Program-made: the position numbers and the translations under genes | Shown here: positions 17,256 to 26,812 of the stretch, piece by piece | Layout of the letters: every line of letters begins with the position of its first letter | How positions within the stretch are numbered: the stretch's first letter is position 1 | Notes under the pieces: model-generated | Told to the model about the DNA's origin: nothing | The model's input: the letters and a program-made list of their open reading frames with translations, nothing else | Databases searched by the model: none | Assembly (NCBI RefSeq): GCF_002913745.1 | Contig: NZ_PPCG01000073.1 | Coordinates: 1-64,000 of the forward strand | DNA length: 64,000 nucleotides | Reading direction: 5' to 3' | Source: Campylobacter concisus | Lineage (GTDB): Bacteria; Campylobacterota; Campylobacteria; Campylobacterales; Campylobacteraceae

Positions 17256-18596
17256 ATGACTTGGAACCGAGATAGCTGGAGAGAATTTAACATCTTACAA
17301 CAACCAACTTATCCAAATTTACAAGAGCTAAAAGAGACTGAAGAAAAGCTAAAAACACTTCCGCCTTTGGTCTTTGCTGGCGAGGCTAGAAGTCTTAAAG
17401 ATGAGCTTGCAAAAGTTTGCAACGGCGAGGCATTTTTGCTTCAAGGTGGCGACTGCGCTGAGAGCTTTACAAATTTTAATGCAAACAACATCAGAGATAT
17501 GTTTAAGGTCCTGCTTCAAATGGCGATAGTTTTGACATTTGCAGGCGGCTGTCCAGTGGTCAAAGTAGGCCGTGTGGCAGGGCAGTTTGCAAAGCCTAGA
17601 AGTAGCGACTATGAAGAGGTAAATGGCGTTAAGCTGCCAAGCTATAGGGGCGACATCATAAATGGCTTTGAATTTGACGAAAAGGCTAGAGTTGCCGACC
17701 CAAAACGCATGATAGAGGCCTACTATCAAAGCGCATCGACGATGAACCTACTTAGGGCCTTTTCAAGAGGCGGTTTGGCTGACCTTCATCAGGTGCATAA
17801 GTGGAATCTAGGCTTTGTTAAAAAGCCAGAGATCAGCGAGCAGTACGCAAAACTAGCCGATGATCTAACTAAAACGCTATCTTTCATGGCGGCTTGTGGT
17901 ATCACTTCGGCAAATACGCCAGCGATAAATCAAACCGCAGTCTATACATCTCACGAGGCACTACTTTTGCCTTATGAAGAGGCGCTAACTAGGGTTGATA
18001 GCCTTAGTCGTGAGTGGTACGACTGCTCGGCTCATATGCTTTGGATAGGCGAGAGAACACGCGGCGTAAACGACGCTCACGTGCATTTTTTAAGTGGCGT
18101 TAAAAATCCTATCGGCGTAAAGATCGGACCAAGTGCGAAAGCAGAAGACGTCATTGCTCTTGCAAGTAAGCTAAATCCAGAGAATGAAGCTGGCAGACTA
18201 AATGTGATAATCAGAATGGGCGCTGATAAGATCGGCGAAAATTTACCAAAAATTTTAAGAGAGCTAAAGCGCGAGGGGCTAAATATCGTTTATAGTATCG
18301 ATCCAATGCACGGCAACACCGTCAAGACCTCAAATAACTACAAAACTCGAGAATTTGACAAGGTCTTAAGTGAGGTTAGAAGCTTTTTTGAAATTCACAA
18401 AGCTGAGGGCACAAGAGCTGGCGGCGTGCATCTTGAGATGACTGGCAAAGATGTGACAGAGTGCACCGGTGGCGCGCTAAACATCACTGAAAGCTCGCTA
18501 AAAGAGAGATATGAGACGCAGTGCGATCCAAGACTAAATGCTGATCAGGCTTTAGAACTTGCATTTTTGATGGCTGATCTAGTTAAAAAAGCTTAA
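17256..18596 (+). CDS. Class II 3-deoxy-7-phosphoheptulonate (DAHP) synthase
   Basis: This 446-residue enzyme joins phosphoenolpyruvate and erythrose 4-phosphate, the first step of the shikimate pathway. It belongs to the plant-like class [20 protein letters not shown] at the N terminus, [12 protein letters not shown] at about residue 61, [25 protein letters not shown], and [12 protein letters not shown] with a metal-binding His. Cys in GGDC, that His, a Glu and an Asp are the expected metal ligands. It is followed at 24 nt by the oxidoreductase gene. Confidence 0.96.
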   Translation: MTWNRDSWREFNILQQPTYPNLQELKETEEKLKTLPPLVFAGEARSLKDELAKVCNGEAFLLQGGDCAESFTNFNANNIRDMFKVLLQMAIVLTFAGGCPVVKVGRVAGQFAKPRSSDYEEVNGVKLPSYRGDIINGFEFDEKARVADPKRMIEAYYQSASTMNLLRAFSRGGLADLHQVHKWNLGFVKKPEISEQYAKLADDLTKTLSFMAACGITSANTPAINQTAVYTSHEALLLPYEEALTRVDSLSREWYDCSAHMLWIGERTRGVNDAHVHFLSGVKNPIGVKIGPSAKAEDVIALASKLNPENEAGRLNVIIRMGADKIGENLPKILRELKREGLNIVYSIDPMHGNTVKTSNNYKTREFDKVLSEVRSFFEIHKAEGTRAGGVHLEMTGKDVTECTGGALNITESSLKERYETQCDPRLNADQALELAFLMADLVKKA

Positions 18597-18620
18597 AATT
18601 TATAAAATTTGGAGAAAAAT

Positions 18621-19583
18621 ATGGCAAATATTTATGATCTAATAGTGGTTGGTGGCGGACCTTGTGGCATAGCTAGTGTAGTGGAGGCTAAAAGAAATGG
18701 CTTAAGTAATGTTTTGCTCCTTGAAAAAGGCGACAATCACAGCCAAACGATCAGAAAATTTTATAAAGATAATAAACGCGTTGATAAAGAGTATAAAGGG
18801 CAAGATAGTACGATACATGGGCTAGTTTCGTTTGAAGATGGCACAAAAGAGAGCACGCTTGATTATTTTGACAAGCTACTTGACTCTGAGAATATCGAGG
18901 CTTTTTTTAACTCTGAGGTCGAAAGCGTAAAAAAAGAGGGAGAAATTTTTAAAGTAACTACCTCAAAAGCTGTCTATGAAGCCAAAAACGTGATGGTCTC
19001 TATCGGCAAAATGGGACGACCAAACAAACCTGACTATAAGATACCGCCATCACTAAATTCAGTTGTAAATTTTAACCTTGATAACTGCACAAACGGCGAA
19101 AAAGTGCTAGTTGTGGGTGGTGGCAACTCTGCAGTTGAGTATGCTATCGAGCTTTGTCAGTATAACAAAACTACGATCGCTTACAGAAAAGATAAATTTA
19201 GCCGTGTAAATGAGACAAATTTAAGCGCACTTTGGGAGCTTGAGAAGCATAATAAGATAAAAGTAAGACTAAATCACGATATAACCGAGATCGATAATGA
19301 ATCAGGCAAGGTAAGAGTGCATTATGAAAATGGCAAAATTCGTGTCTATGACAGGGTTGTCTATGCGATCGGTGGCTCAAGTCCGGTTGATTTTTTACAA
19401 AAATGTCAGATAAAAACTGATGAGAAAGGCACCCCGATAGTTGATAGCAATTACCAAAGTAGCGTGCCAGGACTATATGTGGGAGGCGACATCGTTTTAA
19501 AAAATGGTGGCTCTATCGTGGTCGGACTAAATCACGCTCATAGCGTTATCAAAGATATCTTAAAAGGCAAGGCACAAGCTTGA
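18621..19583 (+). CDS. FAD/NAD(P)-dependent oxidoreductase, thioredoxin reductase-like fold
   Basis: A 320-residue flavoprotein. The FAD-binding GGGPCGIASV is at about residues 10-19, the NAD(P)-binding VVGGGNSAVEYAIEL in the middle, and the C-terminal FAD motif LYVGGDIVLKNGG near residue 290. There is no redox-active CxxC at the position seen in thioredoxin reductase, so it is closer to YpdA-type proteins. Substrate unknown. I chose ATG 18621, which has GGAG 6 nt upstream, over an in-frame TTG at 18609. Confidence 0.9.
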   Translation: MANIYDLIVVGGGPCGIASVVEAKRNGLSNVLLLEKGDNHSQTIRKFYKDNKRVDKEYKGQDSTIHGLVSFEDGTKESTLDYFDKLLDSENIEAFFNSEVESVKKEGEIFKVTTSKAVYEAKNVMVSIGKMGRPNKPDYKIPPSLNSVVNFNLDNCTNGEKVLVVGGGNSAVEYAIELCQYNKTTIAYRKDKFSRVNETNLSALWELEKHNKIKVRLNHDITEIDNESGKVRVHYENGKIRVYDRVVYAIGGSSPVDFLQKCQIKTDEKGTPIVDSNYQSSVPGLYVGGDIVLKNGGSIVVGLNHAHSVIKDILKGKAQA

Positions 19584-21832
19584 TAAATAAAATCGCACTA
19601 GCTATTGTTTGTCTGATAGCTGGCTTTTCTCTCTCGTTTTTGAAATTTCAAAAAGAGGACGAGGCACCAAAAGATACTAATCAAACGATTTATTCTATAA
19701 ATTTTGATGATCTCCCCGAAGAAGAGAAGCAAAGATATGTAAGCAAAGACGATCTTTACGAGTATGGCGGCTATATCACGCCAAAGAGCTACATGCAAAA
19801 TTTTGTTGATGACAAGGATCTAAATTTATCAAACAATGTAAAAGAGCTTCAAGAGCAAGTGCGCGAGCTAAGCAAAAAAAATGAAATTTTAGCCGCTGAT
19901 AATGTCGATATGAGCGAGAAAAATTTAGACTTCATAAGCAAAATTTCAGAGATGAAAAGAAATATCGAAAATGAAAAAAACGAGATAGTAGAAAAAAATC
20001 AAAAGGCTCTTGGCGAGCTTGAGGCGCAACACTTTGAAAATATCCAAGCTTTGACAAAGCGCCTAAATGAAGCGCAAGCTGATATGATAGAGAGCTCAAA
20101 AGCCTATGAGAAAAAGATAATCGACCTTGAAAATGCGATAAATGATGCTAGAAATGGCGATGAGAGCAAACTTAAAGATGCCAAGGCCAGCTTTAATAAA
20201 TTTAAAGAGAGTTTTGAAGCAAACTACACTGCTTTAAAAGAGCAAAATAACGAGCTAAATGCGACACTTGCACAAAAGGAAGCTCTTATAAAAGAGTATG
20301 AAAAAGCTCAAAACGAAAAAGATAGAGGCGAGAAAAAAGAAATTTTGCTTTTAAAAGAGGAGATCGAGCGAGTTAAAAATGACGCCGACACTCAGAAATT
20401 TAGCTACGAAAAAGAGATAAATGCGCTAAATGATGGCTTTGAGACGCAAAAGAGCGTTATGGAGGATGAGCTTTCTAAAAAGGCAAACAAGATAATTGAT
20501 CTGCAGGAGGCTCTTGAGTCAAACAAGACTGCACTAAAAGATAGAATTTACGAGCTTGAAGAGATCAAGAAAAATCTAAATTCAAAAGATCTAATGGCAC
20601 AAAGCTATAATGGCAAAAATTTAGAGCTAAATGCCTCGCTTGCAGCACTTCATAAAAGCTTTGATGATCTAAAGCAAAAGAGTTTAAAAAGCGAGCAAGA
20701 GAATAAGCTTGCAAATGAAAATATAAGCTCGCTTAAAAAAGAGCTTGAGAGGGCGAATGCTCTAAATAAAAAGCTTGAAAAGCAAAATTTAGACGCAAAC
20801 TCAACTCTAAATGAGCTAAGTAAAAAGCTAAGTTTAAGCGAAGAGAGCTTTAAGAAGAGCCAAGAAGAGCTAAAAGCACTCGATACAAAGACAACTAAAT
20901 TTATAAAAACACTATTTGATCAAAACCAAACTATCTCTTTGCAGTCACAAAAACTTGGCTCAAACGAGAGCGAGCTAAAGAATTTAAGCTCAAAACTTGA
21001 TCTAAAAGATGCGAAGATAAAAGAGCTTGAAGAAAATGTCACAAAGACAAGCCAGATGCTCCTCTCTAAGCAAAACGAGCTAGAAACGCAAAAAAGAACG
21101 CTAAAGATCGATATGCAAAACTATGAAATTTTGCGCCAGCAGATAAATATGCTACAAAAAAAGATAGTTGATACCTCAACCTTTTTAACCGATAACAACA
21201 AAAGTGGCGGCAAAAATTTACTAAGCTTGCAAAATGAACTAGAAAATGCAAAGCAAAAGCTAAACGAGAGCAACAAGACGATCGAGCGGCTAAATTCAAA
21301 GATAAGTGAGCTAAGCTCGAGCGGTCATAAAGGCGGAGCTGTAAATGCCCAGATCATCGAGCTTCAAAAAGATATCGAGCAAAATTTAAACAGACAAGAC
21401 GAGCTTGAAAATGAAAATGTAAATTTAAAAAATATCTTGCAAGCTACGACCAAGCCTGAGACCCCAACAAAGCTCGTCCTCATCTCTAGCATCGAGTGTG
21501 ACGACATGGACGCAAAGGACAAGGTGAGCATAATGTGCAAAAACAGAGTGAGCGAGTTTTTGCAGAGATTTAACTCAAACTACATGTATGAGATCATCCC
21601 GATCGTGGATAAGAAAAATTTTGTCATCCCATCAAATGTCGCTCAAAATATCAAAAAAGATGATCTCGGCAAGCTAAATAACTACGTAAATTACGGCGTT
21701 GGCAAAGAGCGTGCAAAGGCTGCGGCTGAGCTTATAAAAGAGGAATTCGGCGACTTTGCAAGGATCAGCTTTAGCTCTGAAGTGATCGTAAAAGATGTGA
21801 CGCGCGGCTTTATCATCAAGGTTTATAGATGA
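19580..21832 (+). CDS. Large membrane-anchored coiled-coil protein
   Basis: A 750-residue protein with one N-terminal hydrophobic helix (residues about 4-19), then roughly 550 residues of almost continuous heptad-rich coiled coil (Glu/Lys/Leu/Asn), and a globular C-terminal domain of about 120 residues. That domain has two conserved Cys (IECDD, IMCKN) and a stretch GKERAKAAAELIKEEFGDFARI that looks vaguely OmpA-like. The start is TTG overlapping the previous stop (TTGA). Similar Campylobacter proteins are often named after yeast Uso1 only because of the coiled coil. A structural or tethering role in the envelope is a guess. Confidence 0.85.
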   Translation: MINKIALAIVCLIAGFSLSFLKFQKEDEAPKDTNQTIYSINFDDLPEEEKQRYVSKDDLYEYGGYITPKSYMQNFVDDKDLNLSNNVKELQEQVRELSKKNEILAADNVDMSEKNLDFISKISEMKRNIENEKNEIVEKNQKALGELEAQHFENIQALTKRLNEAQADMIESSKAYEKKIIDLENAINDARNGDESKLKDAKASFNKFKESFEANYTALKEQNNELNATLAQKEALIKEYEKAQNEKDRGEKKEILLLKEEIERVKNDADTQKFSYEKEINALNDGFETQKSVMEDELSKKANKIIDLQEALESNKTALKDRIYELEEIKKNLNSKDLMAQSYNGKNLELNASLAALHKSFDDLKQKSLKSEQENKLANENISSLKKELERANALNKKLEKQNLDANSTLNELSKKLSLSEESFKKSQEELKALDTKTTKFIKTLFDQNQTISLQSQKLGSNESELKNLSSKLDLKDAKIKELEENVTKTSQMLLSKQNELETQKRTLKIDMQNYEILRQQINMLQKKIVDTSTFLTDNNKSGGKNLLSLQNELENAKQKLNESNKTIERLNSKISELSSSGHKGGAVNAQIIELQKDIEQNLNRQDELENENVNLKNILQATTKPETPTKLVLISSIECDDMDAKDKVSIMCKNRVSEFLQRFNSNYMYEIIPIVDKKNFVIPSNVAQNIKKDDLGKLNNYVNYGVGKERAKAAAELIKEEFGDFARISFSSEVIVKDVTRGFIIKVYR

Positions 21833-22536
21833 TCTTAGCCCAGCTTGAAAATGGCTATCGCTACAACAGCGATACGCTCGTTCTTTATGATTTTATTCGC
21901 GCGAGCTTTGGCGAAATTTCTGGTAGAGTTTTGGACGTTGGAGCAGGGTGCGGGATACTTGGACTTTTGCTTAAGCGTGACTTTAAAAAGATAGATCTAA
22001 GCATGCTTGATCTTTTGGAGCTAAATAGCGAAATTTCAAGCTTTAACGCAAAGAGCAACTGCTTAGAGGCTAGAGCTATAACGGCTGATTTTGCAAATTT
22101 TAAAGATAGTGAGAAATTTGATCTAATCATCTCAAATCCGCCCTTTTATCATGACGGTGTTACAAAAAGCCAAAATGAGCACATAAAAGTTAGCAGATAC
22201 GCAAGCTCGCTAAATTTAAAGGATTTTATAAGAGGCATAAGCGTAAATTTAAAGCCACATAAAAGGGCGTTTTTTTGCTATGCACCAGATGATCTTAGCG
22301 AGATAGCGGCATGCTTAAAAGAGTATAAACTAAATTTGGTGAGCTTAAAATTTGTCCATACCAAAAAGGATAAGCCAGCAAATTTGGCTTTGCTTGAAGT
22401 GCGAAACAACTCAAACTCAAAGCTAAAAGTCCTGCCGCCTCTTGTGATGAGCGAGGATGGCTCGCACACGAAAGAGGCAAGCGAGATCTTTAAAAAAGCT
22501 GATACAAACAGCGTCTCTTACAAGGAGATAGCGTGA
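21829..22536 (+). CDS. tRNA1(Val) adenine37-N6-methyltransferase-like protein
   Basis: A 235-residue class I SAM methyltransferase. Motif I is RVLDVGAGCGILGLLL (residues about 35-50), and the N6-adenine-type catalytic motif is DLIISNPPFYHDG near residue 105. The layout, with a short N-terminal QLENGYRYNSDTLVLYDF segment, is that of TrmN6/YfiC proteins, which methylate A37 of tRNA-Val. It overlaps both neighbours by 4 nt. The methyltransferase class is sure; the exact substrate is inferred. Confidence 0.85.
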   Translation: MILAQLENGYRYNSDTLVLYDFIRASFGEISGRVLDVGAGCGILGLLLKRDFKKIDLSMLDLLELNSEISSFNAKSNCLEARAITADFANFKDSEKFDLIISNPPFYHDGVTKSQNEHIKVSRYASSLNLKDFIRGISVNLKPHKRAFFCYAPDDLSEIAACLKEYKLNLVSLKFVHTKKDKPANLALLEVRNNSNSKLKVLPPLVMSEDGSHTKEASEIFKKADTNSVSYKEIA

Positions 22537-22898
22537 GGGCTGATGGTTTTAGCTATGAGTTTGATCCTAGCTTTTGCGAGGGTTGCGGAGGCAAATGCTG
22601 CACTGGCGAGAGCGGCTACATCTGGATAGATGAGGGTGAAATTTTAAAATTTTGTGCCGCTTTTGATATGCCAAAAGATGAGTTTGAGAGCAAATTTTTA
22701 ATACGTGTCGGGCTTAGGCAAAGCATCAAAGAAAAGCCTTATGATGACGGTTTTGCTTGCATATTTTTTGATGAGAAGAGCAAAAACTGCTCGGTCTATG
22801 AGCTAAGACCTAAACAGTGCAGGACATTTCCGTTTTGGGATTATTTTAAAAAAAATTTAAAGGAGCTAAGAGCAGAATGCATTGGCGTAAAATTTTAA
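22533..22898 (+). CDS. YkgJ-family cysteine-cluster protein
   Basis: A 121-residue protein with the UPF0153/YkgJ cysteine pattern: FCEGCGGKCCTG near the N terminus, a Cys in FACIFF, NCSVYELRPKQCRTFPF and a final Cys in AECIG. These probably bind zinc or an iron-sulfur cluster. Function is unknown. GTG start, overlapping the methyltransferase stop (GTGA), and its 3' end overlaps the TPR gene by 22 nt. Confidence 0.87.
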   Translation: MRADGFSYEFDPSFCEGCGGKCCTGESGYIWIDEGEILKFCAAFDMPKDEFESKFLIRVGLRQSIKEKPYDDGFACIFFDEKSKNCSVYELRPKQCRTFPFWDYFKKNLKELRAECIGVKF

Positions 22899-24139
22899 TA
22901 ATTTTTATAAGCGTATTTTTTAGCACACATCTGCTTGCAGATGATAACAAAAGTGTAAATTTACGCCTAATGCAAGCTCTCATCTCGCAAGATAGTGGCG
23001 ATGTAAATGCTAGCATCCAGACCTATCTTGGGCTTTTTAAAGAGACAAATCAAAAGACCTATCTAAAAGAGGCGATCAAGCTAGCCTTTGCTACAAAAAA
23101 TGAAAATTTAGATAGCCTCATGGCTGAGGGCGAGAAGAGTTTAAAAGATGATAGCGATTTTATCAGGATCAAGGTTGCAAATTTGGTCAATCTCTCTAAG
23201 CTAAACGAGGCAAAAGAGCTGATGCAAGAGCTTGCCACAAAAGAGCCAAACGCCCAAAATTTGCTCATGCTTGGCACTATTTGCATGATGAAAAATGATA
23301 CGGTAACGGCGCTAAAATACTTTGAAGAGGCATACTCGCTAAAGCCTGAAGAGGAGAATTTACTCCGCATCGTTGATATACTTTTAAACCGCATGGATAA
23401 TGTAAATGATGCGACAAAATACCTCGAGAAATTCCGCGAGGAGCAGGGCTGCACTCAAAAGACATGCGAGCTTTTGGCTGAAATTTACTCTCAGCAAAGA
23501 AATTTCCCAAAGGTGATCGAACTTTTTGAAGAGATCTACGACATCACTCACGACACCTCTTATCTTGACAAGATCGTGCAGTATTTTGTCTATGCTAAAA
23601 ATTACAAAGCGGCTATTGAAATTTTGAAAAAATATGGCTACAACGACGCCACGCTTATGGATCTTTACGCTGCGACTGGAAATTTTGGCGATGCATACGT
23701 TTTGGCGGTTAAAATTTATAATGACAGCAGGGATCTAAATTTCTTAGCAAAGGCCGCCATTTACGAGTATGAGATGAACAAAGATAGCCTAGATGAGAAA
23801 AAGATCACTGATATCTTAGATAAATTTGAAGCAAGCGTGCCAAAGCTTAATAACGATATGTTTTTTAACTACTACGGCTACTTGCTCATTGATCACGAGA
23901 TAGACCCTAGAAAGGGCGTGGAGATGGTGCAAAAAGCACTTGAGATATCGCCTGACTCACCTTACTACGAGGACTCACTAGCGTGGGGATACTTCAAGCT
24001 TGGCGAGTGTAAAAAGGCAAAGGGCATAATGAGTCACGCGATGAAAGATGTTGATTTTAGGACTTCAAAAGAGGCAAAAGAGCACCTGCATCTAATCGAG
24101 CGCTGCATAATAAATTTAAATAAAAGGCTTAAAAAATGA
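22877..24139 (+). CDS. Exported TPR-repeat protein
   Basis: A 420-residue protein with a Sec signal peptide (residues 1-22, HLLA then DDNKS) and a series of helical TPR-like repeats, clearest at [30 protein letters not shown]-like positions (about 125-155) and at 345-400. TPR proteins serve as scaffolds in the periplasm or at the membrane; no partner is evident. AAGGAG lies 12 nt before the ATG. It overlaps the genes on both sides, so it belongs to the operon running from 18621 to mnmH. Confidence 0.85.
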   Translation: MHWRKILIIFISVFFSTHLLADDNKSVNLRLMQALISQDSGDVNASIQTYLGLFKETNQKTYLKEAIKLAFATKNENLDSLMAEGEKSLKDDSDFIRIKVANLVNLSKLNEAKELMQELATKEPNAQNLLMLGTICMMKNDTVTALKYFEEAYSLKPEEENLLRIVDILLNRMDNVNDATKYLEKFREEQGCTQKTCELLAEIYSQQRNFPKVIELFEEIYDITHDTSYLDKIVQYFVYAKNYKAAIEILKKYGYNDATLMDLYAATGNFGDAYVLAVKIYNDSRDLNFLAKAAIYEYEMNKDSLDEKKITDILDKFEASVPKLNNDMFFNYYGYLLIDHEIDPRKGVEMVQKALEISPDSPYYEDSLAWGYFKLGECKKAKGIMSHAMKDVDFRTSKEAKEHLHLIERCIINLNKRLKK

Positions 24140-24921
24140 TACTTGATGAGATCATAAAAAAGACAAAAGAGGATCTAAAAAAGCGAAAAGCTGACTATCC
24201 GCAAGAGTGGCTAGGTCGCTCGCTCGCATACAACCCATACGTGCCAAGAGACGTTTTGGGCGCACTTAGATCAAGCAAAGATGAGTCTATAAAGATCATA
24301 GCCGAGATAAAAAAAGCAAGCCCAAGCAAGGGCGTGATAAGAGAGGACTTCGAGCCGATCAAGATCGCGCAGGAGTACGAGCAGTACGCAAATGCTTTTA
24401 GTATCCTAACAGAGCCTCACTGGTTTAAGGGCGACATCGAGTACATCACGCAAGTTCGTCGCTACGCTTCAAGGCCTATCCTACGAAAAGACTTTATCGT
24501 TGATAAGTATCAAATTTTAGAAGCACTTGTTTATGGAGCGGACTTTATCCTGCTCATCGCCAAGGCGCTAACTCAAGGTGAGCTAAAAGAGCTACTTGAA
24601 TACGCGCACCACTTGGGGCTTGAGGTCTTAGTAGAGACCCATGACGCGAGCGATGTGAAAAAAGCGGTCTTTGCAGGAGCAAATATAATAGGGATAAATC
24701 ATAGAAATTTAGATGATTTTACGATGGATATGAGCCTTTGCGAGAAGCTCGTGCCGCTTTTGCCAAACGGCAAGATAATAGTTGCTGAAAGCGGTCTTTA
24801 CGAGCATGAGCAGCTTTGTGAGCTAAACAAGATCGGAGTTGATGCCTTCTTGATAGGAGAGCATTTTATGAGACAAGATGATATAAAAAATGCCGTTAAA
24901 AAGATAAAGGAGGGCGAGTGA
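24136..24921 (+). CDS. trpC: Indole-3-glycerol phosphate synthase
   Basis: This 261-residue TIM-barrel enzyme makes indole-3-glycerol phosphate in tryptophan synthesis. Catalytic blocks are visible: [15 protein letters not shown] with two active Lys and the Glu (about 54-68), [44 protein letters not shown] and IIVAESGL near the C terminus. It is separated from other trp genes here and coupled by 4-nt overlap to the TPR gene upstream. Confidence 0.97.
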   Translation: MILDEIIKKTKEDLKKRKADYPQEWLGRSLAYNPYVPRDVLGALRSSKDESIKIIAEIKKASPSKGVIREDFEPIKIAQEYEQYANAFSILTEPHWFKGDIEYITQVRRYASRPILRKDFIVDKYQILEALVYGADFILLIAKALTQGELKELLEYAHHLGLEVLVETHDASDVKKAVFAGANIIGINHRNLDDFTMDMSLCEKLVPLLPNGKIIVAESGLYEHEQLCELNKIGVDAFLIGEHFMRQDDIKNAVKKIKEGE

Positions 24922-25406
24922 TGCAGCACCTTTGTGCCCCTTGGAGAAGCGAGTATTTCAGCGCAAAAAAAGATAGTTGTGTCTTTTGCGAGATCATAAA
25001 TTCAAAAGAGGACGACGAGAAAAATGGCGTGCTTTTTCGTGCTAAGCACTGCTTTGGGATCATGAATTTATACCCATATTCGCCAGGTCACTTTATGATC
25101 ATACCAAATCACCACACCGACAAGATCGAGGAGCTTGACGAGCAGACGTGGTTTGAGATGAGTAAATTTGTAAGGCTTGGGGTTGAAATTTTAAAGCGCG
25201 AGCTTCACGCGCAAGGCGTAAATATCGGTATGAATTTAGGCAAGGCAGCAGGCGCTGGCATAGCTGAGCACGTGCATTATCACCTTGTGCCAAGATGGAG
25301 CGGGGATACAAATTTCATCACAACGATCGCCGATGTCAGGGTAAATGGCACGCCGTTTCATCCGCTTTATCAAAAGCTAAAAAAGGCTTTTAGTGGCGTT
25401 ATTTGA
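24921..25406 (+). CDS. HIT family nucleotide-binding protein
   Basis: A 161-residue histidine-triad protein. The active-site motif is HVHYHLVPRW at about residues 117-126, and the N terminus has CVFCEI, a family-typical segment. HIT enzymes hydrolyse or transfer nucleotide phosphoramidates and dinucleoside polyphosphates. ATG 24921 has AGGAGG in front and overlaps the trpC stop by one base; an in-frame GTG at 24918 is less likely. Confidence 0.93.
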   Translation: MQHLCAPWRSEYFSAKKDSCVFCEIINSKEDDEKNGVLFRAKHCFGIMNLYPYSPGHFMIIPNHHTDKIEELDEQTWFEMSKFVRLGVEILKRELHAQGVNIGMNLGKAAGAGIAEHVHYHLVPRWSGDTNFITTIADVRVNGTPFHPLYQKLKKAFSGVI

Positions 25407-26400
25407 GCTTAATATAGAGCAGTGGCTTGAAAAAAGAGGCGAGTTTGAAGTCCTGATAGACGCTAGATCGCCACACGAATATGCCTACTCACATATAAAA
25501 GATGCTCTAAATTTATATGCACTTGATGACGCTGAGCACAAAGAGGTAGGCACGATTTACAAAAGTGACAGAGCCCTAGCCAAGAGCCTTGGCGCAAAAT
25601 ACATCTGCAAAAATTTACAAAATATCATCGATGAGGTCTATAAAAGAGCCAAGGTTGGCTCAGCGGTTGGCATCTACTGCGCAAAGGGCGGACTTAGATC
25701 AAGCTCAGTTGCCTATGTGCTAAGCATGATCGGGTATAGAATTTATAGACTAAATGGCGGCTACAAGGCTTATAGAAATCACGTTTTAGAATTTTTAGAG
25801 CGTCCTTTAAGTACGAAATTTATCACTCTTTTTGGCAACACTGGCTGCTTTAAAAGTAAGCTAATAAGGGCACTCTCGCCGTCAATCGACCTTGAAGCGA
25901 TGGCAAATCACTTAGGCTCAGTCTTTGGCGCGATAAACGGCGCACAGCCTAGCCAAAAAAGCTTTGAGGATGCGCTCTTTGAAAAGCTCATCACACTAAA
26001 AGATCAAATTTGCTTTATCGAGGGCGAGAGCAGAAGGATTGGCTCGCTAACACTCCCTAAAAGCCTTTATGAGGCGATGCGTTGCGGTATCTGTGTCGAG
26101 GTTAGTGCGAGCTTGGAAAATAGAATTTCTTGCATAACAAGCGACTATAAAAGCGTAGATAAAGCCTTTTTTGATGAGTGCATAAAGAAAATTTCGCCCT
26201 TTATCGACAAAGAGGCCAGAGATGAGGCGGTGGCTAAATTTAACGAAAACGACATCACCAAAGTGGCTGAAATTTTACTCACAAAATACTACGACAAGGT
26301 CTATAAGAAAAATGAAAACATTGATGTTTTTGTAAGCTCTGACGACTTTGAAGAGGCTGTAAAAAAGCTAAATTTGATAAGGACTAAGTCGAAATTTTAA
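25393..26400 (+). CDS. mnmH: tRNA 2-selenouridine/geranyl-2-thiouridine synthase MnmH
   Basis: This 335-residue protein is predicted to replace sulfur with selenium in 2-thiouridine at tRNA wobble position 34, using selenophosphate. The N-terminal rhodanese domain has the catalytic Cys at residue 96 (YCAKGGLRSSS). The C-terminal P-loop domain starts near residue 145. Its Walker A is unusual: GNTGCFKS at 148-155, with Phe at the position normally taken by the Gly before Lys. Family blocks LEAMANHLGSVFGAI and ESRRIG remain. GTG start, overlapping the HIT gene by 14 nt. Confidence 0.92.
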   Translation: MALFELNIEQWLEKRGEFEVLIDARSPHEYAYSHIKDALNLYALDDAEHKEVGTIYKSDRALAKSLGAKYICKNLQNIIDEVYKRAKVGSAVGIYCAKGGLRSSSVAYVLSMIGYRIYRLNGGYKAYRNHVLEFLERPLSTKFITLFGNTGCFKSKLIRALSPSIDLEAMANHLGSVFGAINGAQPSQKSFEDALFEKLITLKDQICFIEGESRRIGSLTLPKSLYEAMRCGICVEVSASLENRISCITSDYKSVDKAFFDECIKKISPFIDKEARDEAVAKFNENDITKVAEILLTKYYDKVYKKNENIDVFVSSDDFEEAVKKLNLIRTKSKF

Positions 26401-26776
26401 ATCCTTTTGGCGCTTTGTTTTGGTAAATTTCACCTCTAAATTTAGCCTTTTTGTGCTTGGCAAATTTGTTTTTTATGCTTAAAAAGATCACCTTTTGCGC
26501 TTAAAAATGGCTTAGTTTAAGGCTGTTTTTATATCACTGCATAAATTTTCTAGTTAAATTTATCTGTTTATCTGTTTATCTTGGTTGGCTGGATTGGCGC
26601 CCCTCTACCTATTTTCTAAATTTGCCAAATTTATCAAAAATACTAAAAATAATATACATAAATATATGTAAAATATTTTGTATTTTTTGCTTTTTTAACT
26701 CAAAAATTTTTCAAAAAATTTAAGATAACGCCCAAATTTCGCTAAAAAGTTAAAATGGATTTAAAATGCTTTGGGA
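26401..26776. other. Gene-free AT-rich stretch between mnmH and ilvB
   Basis: No convincing coding frame, RNA gene or mobile element is visible. At 26559-26581 there is a short tandem repeat of the 8-nt unit TTTATCTG (just under three copies), followed by a locally GC-richer patch around 26585-26605. No leader peptide rich in branched-chain codons and no attenuator hairpin is seen before ilvB. Confidence 0.6.
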
Positions 26777-26782
26777 TATAAT
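26777..26782 (+). promoter_or_regulatory. -10 box of the ilvB-ilvN-lpxD operon
   Basis: Perfect TATAAT at 26777-26782, 30 nt before the ilvB ATG at 26813, with AAAAGG as ribosome binding site. The short leader leaves no room for transcription attenuation. Confidence 0.6.
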
Positions 26783-26812
26783 TTGCGATAAATTTATCAA
26801 AAGGCTAAAGTG

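Noticed and set aside
26559-26581. Short tandem repeat TTTATCTG as CRISPR or phase-variable repeat
   Set aside because: Under three copies of an 8-nt unit without spacers; too short for CRISPR and not in a gene or promoter core.
26401-26812. Leader-peptide attenuator before ilvB
   Set aside because: The -10 box is only 30 nt from the start codon, so there is no room for a leader peptide and attenuator.
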